Notes under the pieces: model-generated
Database searches by the model: none
Told to the model about the DNA's origin: nothing
Seen by the model: the letters and a program-made list of their open reading frames with translations, nothing else
In this document: piece after piece, positions 1 to 5,235 of the stretch
Layout: each line of letters opens with the position of its first letter
How positions within the stretch are numbered: position 1 is the first letter of the stretch
NCBI GenBank assembly: GCA_937914675.1
Contig: CALDOC010000072.1
Coordinates: forward strand, 1 to 5,739
From: an uncultured Sulfurimonas sp.
Lineage (GTDB): Bacteria > Campylobacterota > Campylobacteria > Campylobacterales > Sulfurimonadaceae
Direction of reading: 5' to 3'
DNA length: 5,739 nucleotides
Program-made: the position numbers and the translations under genes

Positions 1-51
1 ATCGGCCACATCATTAAAAGTGACGTGCTCTACCAGCTGAGCTAACAAGAC
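1..51 (-). tRNA. tRNA-Lys (anticodon UUU), partial, 3' part beyond the window edge
   Basis: Read on the minus strand from 51 down to 1, the sequence folds as the 5' part of a tRNA. The acceptor 5' strand is GTCTTGT (51-45), followed by TA. The D arm is GCTC/GAGC with the loop AGCTGGTA. The anticodon stem CGTCA/TGATG (with one G-U pair) closes the loop CTTTTAA, so the anticodon is TTT (18-16). T33 and A37 are in their expected places. Anticodon UUU decodes lysine AAA/AAG codons. The variable loop begins at position 8, and the T arm, the acceptor 3' strand and the 3' end lie outside the window. A strong promoter sits 31 bases upstream of the mature 5' end. Confidence 0.95.
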
Positions 52-58
52 GTTTTGT

Positions 59-75
59 CTCTTATTTGTTAAGAG
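59..75 (-). other. Hairpin in the pre-tRNA-Lys leader
   Basis: The minus strand reads CTCTTA (75-70), a five-base loop ACAAA, then TAAGAG (64-59), which is a perfect 6-bp stem. It lies between the predicted transcription start and the mature tRNA 5' end, with a 7-base AC-rich linker (58-52) to G1. There is no T-run after it, so it is not an intrinsic terminator for the upstream gene. It may shape RNase P or nuclease processing of the leader; a function is not shown by the sequence. Confidence 0.45.
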
Positions 76-81
76 GTCGAA

Positions 82-110
82 ATTATAGACAAATAGAGTT
101 TAGATGTCAA
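82..110 (-). promoter_or_regulatory. Consensus sigma-70 promoter for tRNA-Lys
   Basis: On the minus strand a TTGACA -35 box (110-105) is followed by exactly 17 bases and a TATAAT -10 box (87-82). Both hexamers match the consensus perfectly at the ideal spacing. Transcription would start at about 77-74, giving a leader of roughly 24 bases before the mature tRNA. The -35 box begins 16 bases after the stop codon of the upstream CinA-family gene, so the tRNA can be transcribed independently of it. The promoter assignment is sequence-based only. Confidence 0.85.
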
Positions 111-126
111 GGGTTTTCGTGCAAAT

Positions 127-1221
127 TTAAAAAAACATCTCTTTATCTATCAAAAGCAACATTTTAATGGCGTAAAGCGCGCTTTGGTGCTGTATATAAT
201 TTCTATCACCGCTAAACATCAGATGCTCCTCGCTATTATTTGTTTCAGTTCGCACGCCAATATATACAGTGCCTACTGGTTTAAGTTCCGTTCCTCCACC
301 CTCGCCCGCTATTCCGCTAATGGAAAGCGCGTAGTCGGCGTTGCTGACGTTCAAAGCGCCCTCGCTCATTTCGCTTACAACTTCATAACTCACCGCACCA
401 TTATCATCTAGCGTTTCTCGAGGAACCGCCAACCAATTCTCTTTGAGTGAATTAGAGTAAGTCACTAAAGAGCCGTCGAGTACGTTTGACGCACCATTGT
501 TTTTTGTAAAATAGTAGCTCAGAAGTCCTCCCGTGCAACTCTCGGCAAACGTAATTTTTTTCTGGTTATCCGTTAGTTTTTGGATTATGTAGGCTACAAT
601 GTTTGAAGAGACTATTAAATTTCTTGTCAACAACTGTTTGGCCGAATCGTTAAACTTGGATACGTTTCCATATTTATTGCTTGAAACGTCTATTCTTAGC
701 CAACCGTCAACTTCTTGAACGACGTTAATGCTTACCTCATACATTTTGGCGATTGGATTTAAGATGGCGATTGTCGTCTCTCTATCCTCTTGAAAAACAT
801 GTATTGTAGAGCCCTCAGTGTTACTATCCATCAATAGCGTTGGCATTTTTTGTCCCTCGTCGATCTGAAGGATGTTTACTATAGAATCATTATGTTCCAA
901 AAGATAAGTTCTCTCTGCAAAAAAAGTGGCCTTTTGTGGTATTAACATTCCGTCTTTTAAAACTTGATTATCGCTAATTGTTGTGCATATCACTTTGCCA
1001 ATCGTAGAAAAATTCTGCTTTGTCGTAACGACTATAATTTTATCACTAGAGTTCAACTCCCGCTCTAAATGCAAAAACAACGAGTTATCACTCTCTTTAA
1101 AATAGACGATTGAATCTATGAAGTAAACTTTTTGTTCAATTGTTCTTATAACGTATTCTTTTAGACCTACGTTATATATAAATTTACTGCCAACAAAAAT
1201 AAGATGAAGTTTCATATCCAT
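127..1221 (-). CDS. CinA-family protein; C-terminal nicotinamide-nucleotide amidase (PncC-like) domain with a degenerate N-terminal domain
   Basis: The 364-residue product ends in a CinA C-terminal domain (about residues 205-360). This domain family hydrolyses nicotinamide mononucleotide to nicotinate mononucleotide and ammonia in cytoplasmic pyridine nucleotide recycling. Visible signatures are AESCTGG (226-232, with the conserved Ser228), TYSNSLK (254-260), GAVS (275-278), SISGIAGEGGGTE (300-312), KPVGTVYIGV (314-323) and FSGDR (336-340). In full-length CinA proteins (usually a little over 400 residues) the N-terminal half is a MoCF-like domain with ADP-ribose pyrophosphatase activity. Here that half is shorter and I see neither the GTELL-type motif near the start nor a TGGLGPT-type loop; the latter position seems to read VTTKQNFSTIG (65-75). 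Amidase activity is therefore well supported, while pyrophosphatase activity is doubtful. The gene is divergent from ileS and lies upstream of tRNA-Lys on the same strand. The start is either Met1 (1221) or Met3 (1215); the ribosome binding site spacing slightly favours Met3. Confidence 0.9.
   Translation of the reverse strand: MDMKLHLIFVGSKFIYNVGLKEYVIRTIEQKVYFIDSIVYFKESDNSLFLHLERELNSSDKIIVVTTKQNFSTIGKVICTTISDNQVLKDGMLIPQKATFFAERTYLLEHNDSIVNILQIDEGQKMPTLLMDSNTEGSTIHVFQEDRETTIAILNPIAKMYEVSINVVQEVDGWLRIDVSSNKYGNVSKFNDSAKQLLTRNLIVSSNIVAYIIQKLTDNQKKITFAESCTGGLLSYYFTKNNGASNVLDGSLVTYSNSLKENWLAVPRETLDDNGAVSYEVVSEMSEGALNVSNADYALSISGIAGEGGGTELKPVGTVYIGVRTETNNSEEHLMFSGDRNYIQHQSALYAIKMLLLIDKEMFF
174..185. 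repeat. 12-bp perfect palindrome in the 3' end of the CinA-family gene
   Basis: AAAGCGCGCTTT reads identically on both strands. It lies within codons for residues 346-350 (QSALY), in a well-conserved part of the amidase domain. The self-complementary form has no loop, so it is more plausible as a DNA site or chance than as an RNA hairpin. Confidence 0.3.
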
Positions 1222-1224
1222 TAA

Positions 1225-1230
1225 CCTTAA
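1225..1230 (-). promoter_or_regulatory. Ribosome binding site bearing on the CinA-family start
   Basis: The minus strand carries TTAAGG at 1230-1225. It leaves only 3 bases before the ATG at 1221-1219 but 9 bases before the second in-frame ATG at 1215-1213. The usual gap for a short AAGG site is about 5-9 bases, so the second ATG (protein beginning MKLHLIFVG) is the somewhat better start. The first remains possible, and the two proteins differ by two residues. Confidence 0.55.
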
Positions 1231-1243
1231 AACAATTTTTCTT

Positions 1244-1249
1244 ATTATA
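1244..1249 (-). promoter_or_regulatory. -10 box of the CinA-family gene promoter
   Basis: A perfect TATAAT lies on the minus strand at 1249-1244. It predicts a start near 1237 and a leader of only about 16-22 bases. No TTGACA-like -35 box is present 17 bases upstream (the hexamer there is TAATTA). This suits Campylobacterota housekeeping promoters, which typically rely on an AT-rich upstream region rather than a fixed -35 motif. Confidence 0.6.
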
Positions 1250-1281
1250 GCGGTTTTATCATCTTTTAATTACATAAGAGA

Positions 1282-1287
1282 TATAAT
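1282..1287 (+). promoter_or_regulatory. -10 box of the ileS operon promoter
   Basis: TATAAT at 1282-1287 precedes ileS, predicting a start near 1294 and a leader of about 26 bases. The upstream stretch is T-rich without a recognisable -35 hexamer. The leader is too short for a T-box or other riboswitch. A second AT-rich stretch at 1298-1304 lies too close to the start codon to be a useful -10 box. Confidence 0.6.
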
Positions 1288-1310
1288 GCAAAACTTTTAT
1301 ATAAGATTTT

Positions 1311-1314
1311 GAGG
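1311..1314 (+). promoter_or_regulatory. Ribosome binding site of ileS
   Basis: GAGG lies 5 bases before the ATG at 1320. It fixes the start that gives the family-typical N-terminus MDYKDTLLLP. Confidence 0.75.
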
Positions 1315-1319
1315 TACAG

Positions 1320-4082
1320 ATGGACTACAAAGACACACTACTTTTACCAACTACAAATTTTGCCATGCGTGGTAATCTTACAAACAATGAACCTAAGCGT
1401 TACGCTTCATGGGATGAAGCAAAAGTTTACGAAAAAATGAAAGCTAATCGTAAAGACGCCCCTAGCTTTACTTTGCATGACGGCCCTCCCTACGCAAATG
1501 GCAACATTCACATAGGTCACGCCCTCAACAAAGTTCTTAAAGACATTATCGTTAAACATAATTATTTTGATGGAAAATCCGTACGCTTCACTCCAGGTTG
1601 GGATTGCCATGGTCTTCCTATCGAGCAGCAAGTTGAAAAAAAACTTGGTGGAAAACAGAAAAAAGAGTTGCTAGAAACTGCGGAAGTTAGAAAACTTTGT
1701 CGCGCTCACGCAGCTAAATTCGTTGACGTTCAAAAAGCTGAATTCAAACAGCTTGGCATACTTGCGGATTGGGAAAATCCTTACGTAACCATGGACTTCA
1801 AGTTTGAAGCCAACATATATCGCACCCTCTCTTCTGTCGCGAAAAAAGGTCTTTTGATTGAAAGAAGCAAACCCGTTTTTTGGTCATGGGCTGAAAGAAC
1901 CGCTCTAGCCGAAGCCGAAGTCGAGTATGAAGACAAAGAAGATTACTCAATGTTCGTCGCGTTCGAGTTAAGCGATGATTCAAAAGAGAAACTTGCTCTA
2001 ACGGGAAAAGCCGCTCCAGTCATCTGGACGACCACTCCTTGGACGATTCCAGCCAATACGGGAATATCCCTCAATCCAGACGAAGAGTACGTTTTAACCA
2101 CTGACGGTTTCATAGTGGCTCTTGCTCTTTTAGACGCTTTAAATAAAAGTGGCGTTTTAAACGGAGAAGCGGCGAGAGTGTTTCAAGCCAAAGAGCTTGA
2201 AAACCTTTTCGCCATCAACCCGCTCAACCAAAGAACTTCTCACATCGTTTTAGGACGTCATGTTTTAGTGGAGAACGGAACGGGATGCGTTCATACCGCT
2301 CCAGGTCATGGCGAGGACGACTACAAAGTCGGTCTTCTTTACGATTTGGAAGTTCTTATGCCCGTTGACGAGACTGGCTGTTTCGACGAAACAATCGTCA
2401 GAGAAAAGCTGATTCCAAACGCTGAAAACTTCGTAGGTCGTCACATTTTCAAATCGAATGAAGAGATATTGGAACTCATGGGAACGAGCGTTTTGTCCGT
2501 GAGCAAATTTATGCACTCATACCCACACTGCTGGAGAAGTCACACTCCCCTCATTTATAGAGCGACTAGACAGTGGTTCATAAGCGTCGATGAAAAACCG
2601 GCGGACAGCGACAAGACTCTTAGAAACATAGCGCTTGATGAAATAGAAAAAACTCTTTTCGTTCCCCAAACGGGCAAAAATAGACTCAAATCCATGGTCG
2701 CTAATCGTCCGGATTGGTGCATCTCTCGTCAACGCGATTGGGGCGTTCCCATCGCGTTTTTTAGAGTTAAAGCCACGGGAGAAGTCATTCTCGATGAGAA
2801 AGTTTTAAACTACGTCGCCATGATTTTTGAGATGCAAGGAAGCGACGCTTGGTACTCTTTGCCGACGGAGCACCTGCTCTACCCCGGTTCTGGCTACAAA
2901 GCGGACGAAGTGGAAAAAGTTACGGACATTTTAGACGTATGGTTTGACAGCGGCTCGACATGGAACAGCGTTTTAAAATCTCGCAACTACGACGCCGGAA
3001 AATATCAAGCGGATCTTTACGTGGAGGGAAGCGACCAACATCGTGGTTGGTTCCAATCATCTCTATTTTTATCTTCCGCGGTTGAGCTAAAAGCACCATA
3101 CAAGGGCGTCTTGACTCATGGATTTACGGTTGACGAAAAAGGCGAAAAGATGTCTAAGTCAAAAGGCAACGTAATCGCGCCTGAGAAAGTTTTAAAAGAG
3201 TACGGAAGTGAAATTCTTCGTCTTTGGGTGGCTTCGAGCGACTATCAAGGCGACCTTAAAATTTCCGATGGCATTTTAAAACAAACGTCTGAAAACTATC
3301 GTAAACTGAGAAACACTTTTAGAATAATGCTCGCAAACATCAATGATCTTGAGACGCTAACCCCATACGAAGAGATGGGCGCGTTGGACAAGTGGATTTT
3401 AGACGCGGCTAGCGAAACTTTTAACGAAGTTCATAAACTTTTCGCCACGTATAATTTTGTAAACGGCATGAGCATCCTGAACAACTTTATAGTTAATGAA
3501 CTCAGCGGTATGTACATCGACATGACAAAAGACAGCCTTTACTGCAACGCCAAAGATGGAAGTCGTCGAAAAGCTTCTCAAAGCGCCATGGCGATTATCA
3601 CTAAATCGCTTTTACTTTTAATGGCTCCTATTTTAACGTATACCGCGGACGAGATAGTGGAGAACGCGCCTACGATTATTACGGGCGATGCAAAATCAAT
3701 CTTTGACATGACGTATGAGCCAATCATGACGGGTGAATCAAATTTCAACGCGGAGTATATGACAAAAGCGCGCGATGGTTTTGGAACCATTGTCGATAAA
3801 CTTAAAAAAGAAAAAATCATAAAAAGCACTCTTGAACTTGTAATTTACACAGAATCCAAAACTATTTTAGAAATGGACTCCACCGACGCAGAGGATTGGT
3901 TTGTCGTTTCGGGAATATTTGAAGACAAGTCGGATGAAGAGATTCTTGGAAGCTTTAAAGTGGATGACGACACGTTTGTTATATCCAAAGCGAGTGACTA
4001 CAAATGTCCTAGATGTTGGAAGTTTCAAGCGAAAGCCCAAGATTGCACATGCGCTAGATGTGAAAGCGTCGTAAATGCCTAA
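1320..4082 (+). CDS. ileS: Isoleucine--tRNA ligase (isoleucyl-tRNA synthetase)
   Basis: This cytoplasmic class I synthetase attaches isoleucine to tRNA-Ile using ATP and edits mischarged valine. At 920 residues it is close to the bacterial norm (E. coli 938). In order: the HIGH ATP-binding motif at 64-67 within GNIHIGHALNK; the CP1 editing domain with the threonine-rich WTTTPWT (236-242) and HTAPGHGEDDY (325-335), whose Asp334 matches the conserved editing aspartate; the catalytic core segments WCISRQR (466-472), WFDSGSTW (541-548) and GSDQHRGWF (570-578); KMSKS at 610-614; a helical anticodon-binding domain (about 650-810); and a C-terminal zinc finger with CPRC (896-899) and CARC (911-914). 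The C-terminal zinc finger marks it as the ordinary bacterial type I enzyme. All catalytic motifs are intact. It is the first gene of a plus-strand operon, and its last codons overlap the next small ORF by 8 bases. Confidence 0.99.
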   Translation: MDYKDTLLLPTTNFAMRGNLTNNEPKRYASWDEAKVYEKMKANRKDAPSFTLHDGPPYANGNIHIGHALNKVLKDIIVKHNYFDGKSVRFTPGWDCHGLPIEQQVEKKLGGKQKKELLETAEVRKLCRAHAAKFVDVQKAEFKQLGILADWENPYVTMDFKFEANIYRTLSSVAKKGLLIERSKPVFWSWAERTALAEAEVEYEDKEDYSMFVAFELSDDSKEKLALTGKAAPVIWTTTPWTIPANTGISLNPDEEYVLTTDGFIVALALLDALNKSGVLNGEAARVFQAKELENLFAINPLNQRTSHIVLGRHVLVENGTGCVHTAPGHGEDDYKVGLLYDLEVLMPVDETGCFDETIVREKLIPNAENFVGRHIFKSNEEILELMGTSVLSVSKFMHSYPHCWRSHTPLIYRATRQWFISVDEKPADSDKTLRNIALDEIEKTLFVPQTGKNRLKSMVANRPDWCISRQRDWGVPIAFFRVKATGEVILDEKVLNYVAMIFEMQGSDAWYSLPTEHLLYPGSGYKADEVEKVTDILDVWFDSGSTWNSVLKSRNYDAGKYQADLYVEGSDQHRGWFQSSLFLSSAVELKAPYKGVLTHGFTVDEKGEKMSKSKGNVIAPEKVLKEYGSEILRLWVASSDYQGDLKISDGILKQTSENYRKLRNTFRIMLANINDLETLTPYEEMGALDKWILDAASETFNEVHKLFATYNFVNGMSILNNFIVNELSGMYIDMTKDSLYCNAKDGSRRKASQSAMAIITKSLLLLMAPILTYTADEIVENAPTIITGDAKSIFDMTYEPIMTGESNFNAEYMTKARDGFGTIVDKLKKEKIIKSTLELVIYTESKTILEMDSTDAEDWFVVSGIFEDKSDEEILGSFKVDDDTFVISKASDYKCPRCWKFQAKAQDCTCARCESVVNA

Positions 4083-4182
4083 CTTTACGGAACCAGTTTC
4101 CCTCGCGTTTATGGGAGTTTCCATAGCTCTTATATTTGTCGTTATCGGCGCAGGAATATTTGCGGTTCAGAAATTCAAATAA
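4075..4182 (+). CDS. Small single-span membrane peptide, 35 aa, unknown function
   Basis: This ORF starts at an ATG inside the ileS stop region (ATGCCTAA, 8-base overlap) and ends 15 bases before the ddl start. It encodes 35 residues: a short N-terminus MPNFTEPVS, a hydrophobic stretch at about residues 9-31 (rich in A, I, V, F, G) long enough for one membrane helix, and the basic tail QKFK. The positive tail suggests the C-terminus is cytoplasmic, by the positive-inside rule. It has no strong ribosome binding site of its own, so translation probably depends on coupling to ileS. Without it there would be an otherwise unexplained 115-bp gap inside a tight operon. Its length, position and clean transmembrane profile support a real gene, but I do not recognise a family. 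It could instead be chance coding in a spacer. Confidence 0.6.
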   Translation: MPNFTEPVSLAFMGVSIALIFVVIGAGIFAVQKFK

Positions 4183-4185
4183 ACT

Positions 4186-4190
4186 AAGGA
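4186..4190 (+). promoter_or_regulatory. Ribosome binding site that sets the TTG start of ddl
   Basis: AAGGA ends 7 bases before the TTG at 4198. There is no in-frame ATG or GTG between the upstream in-frame stop (4180-4182) and this TTG, and the next in-frame ATG is at codon 52, after the first conserved motif. The TTG is therefore the only reasonable start. Confidence 0.8.
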
Positions 4191-4197
4191 AAACATA

Positions 4198-5235
4198 TTG
4201 AAATTAACTATTTTATTCGGTGGAGCGAGCTTTGAACATGAGATTAGCATTGTCAGCGCCATCACTTTAAAAGACAAACTATCCAAATTTGATTTGAGTT
4301 TTATATTTTGCGATGGAGACCATTTATTTTACAATATTGACTCATCCAAAATGAAAGCCACTACGTTTAGTAGTGGTGAACACAAAAAAATGCCACAACT
4401 TACTCTCACAAATGGCGCCTTTGTTCAAAAGAACATGTTTAGCACGATTGAACTCAGAAACGTTGTGCTAAATTTAATACATGGAGCGGACGGAGAAGAT
4501 GGAACCATCTCTTCGCTGTTAGATTTTCACGCCATAAAGTATGTTGGACCTCGAACGAACGCGAGCGTTTTTTCTTTTGACAAAAGATACACAAAATACT
4601 TATGCAAGGCGAGAAACGTTCAAAGCGTTCAGTATGAAGCTTTAAGTAAAAATGAGCATCAAAACATTTCAATGCCTTATCCAATAATCGTCAAACCCGC
4701 TTCCTTGGGCAGCTCCATCGGAGTAAGCGTCGTTAAAGAAGAAAATGATTTGGATTACGCTCTCGACTCGGCGTTTGAATACGACGCGAACATTATAGTT
4801 GAACCATTCCTAGAAGGCGTCAAAGAGTACAATCTCGCAGGCTATATGGCAAATGACAAAATGCGCTTCTCCATTGTTGAAGAACCACAAAAAGATGAGT
4901 TTTTAGATTTTGAAAAAAAATATATGGATTTTTCTCGTAGTGAACAAGTTCTAAAAGCCGACATTAGCGAAGAGTTGGTTCTAAAACTTCAATCTACTTT
5001 TGAAAAGATTTATAGGGGCATGTTTGAAGGAGCTTTAATTAGATGCGACTTTTTCGTGCTCAACAACGCCATCTATTTAAATGAGATAAATCCCATTCCC
5101 GGTTCCATGGCGAACTACCTTTTTAAAGATTTCGCAACTTCCATCGAAGAGCTTGCTTCTTCTCTGCCCGTTTCAAAAAAAATAAAAATATCTTATGATT
5201 ACATTCACTCGATCAGTAGCGCCAAAGGTAAATAA
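4198..5235 (+). CDS. ddl: D-alanine--D-alanine ligase
   Basis: This cytoplasmic ATP-grasp ligase joins two D-alanines with ATP hydrolysis. The dipeptide is then added to UDP-MurNAc-tripeptide by MurF in peptidoglycan synthesis. At 345 residues it is longer than E. coli DdlB (306) and similar to the longer Campylobacterota forms. Landmarks: the N-terminal GGASFEHEIS (8-17), whose Glu13 matches the E. coli Glu15 that holds the first D-Ala; HGADGEDG (95-102); KPASLGSSIGVS (166-177), with Ser172 in the Ser150 position; KKYMD (240-244), with Lys241-Tyr242 matching the Lys215-Tyr216 loop; Arg282 and Asp284; and ENEINPIPGSM-like metal and phosphate site residues Glu296 and Asn298 followed by PIPGSM. 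The serine/tyrosine pairing fits D-Ala rather than D-lactate specificity. Translation starts at TTG. The stop overlaps the start of the next gene by one base (TAATG), indicating coupling. Confidence 0.97.
   Translation: MKLTILFGGASFEHEISIVSAITLKDKLSKFDLSFIFCDGDHLFYNIDSSKMKATTFSSGEHKKMPQLTLTNGAFVQKNMFSTIELRNVVLNLIHGADGEDGTISSLLDFHAIKYVGPRTNASVFSFDKRYTKYLCKARNVQSVQYEALSKNEHQNISMPYPIIVKPASLGSSIGVSVVKEENDLDYALDSAFEYDANIIVEPFLEGVKEYNLAGYMANDKMRFSIVEEPQKDEFLDFEKKYMDFSRSEQVLKADISEELVLKLQSTFEKIYRGMFEGALIRCDFFVLNNAIYLNEINPIPGSMANYLFKDFATSIEELASSLPVSKKIKISYDYIHSISSAKGK
4358..4376 (+). repeat. Perfect 7-bp inverted repeat inside ddl
   Basis: CCACTAC (4358-4364) and GTAGTGG (4370-4376) are separated by five bases, GTTTA, with a possible extra G-U pair outside. 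It lies at codons 54-60 of ddl, a poorly conserved stretch. No T-run follows on the plus strand, so it is not a terminator. It could form an mRNA hairpin, or it may be chance. Confidence 0.4.
5224..5228 (+). promoter_or_regulatory. Ribosome binding site of the alpha/beta hydrolase, inside the ddl 3' end
   Basis: AAAGG lies within the final codons of ddl, 6 bases before the ATG at 5235. With the TAATG stop/start overlap, it supports translational coupling of the two genes. Confidence 0.65.

Noticed and set aside
184..411. Plus-strand 75-aa open frame inside the CinA-family gene
   Set aside because: It is antisense to the strongly conserved amidase domain, has no ribosome binding site or recognisable motif, and is a shadow of the real coding strand.
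1222..1319. Possible T-box or other riboswitch upstream of ileS
   Set aside because: The predicted leader is only about 26 bases, with no stem-loops or T-box sequence, and this lineage is not known for T-box control.
1320..1334. MDYKD at the IleS N-terminus resembles the start of an artificial epitope tag
   Set aside because: MDYKDTLLLP is the natural beginning of many bacterial IleS proteins; the similarity is coincidental.
3867..4124. Minus-strand 85-aa open frame spanning the ileS 3' end and part of the small membrane ORF
   Set aside because: It is antisense to the zinc-finger codons of ileS, has no family features, and has no promoter or ribosome site that I can see.
4557..4576. Terminator-like AACG...CGTT followed by a T-rich run inside ddl
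   Set aside because: The stem is only 4-5 bp with a very tight loop and lies in conserved ddl coding sequence; too weak for an intrinsic terminator.
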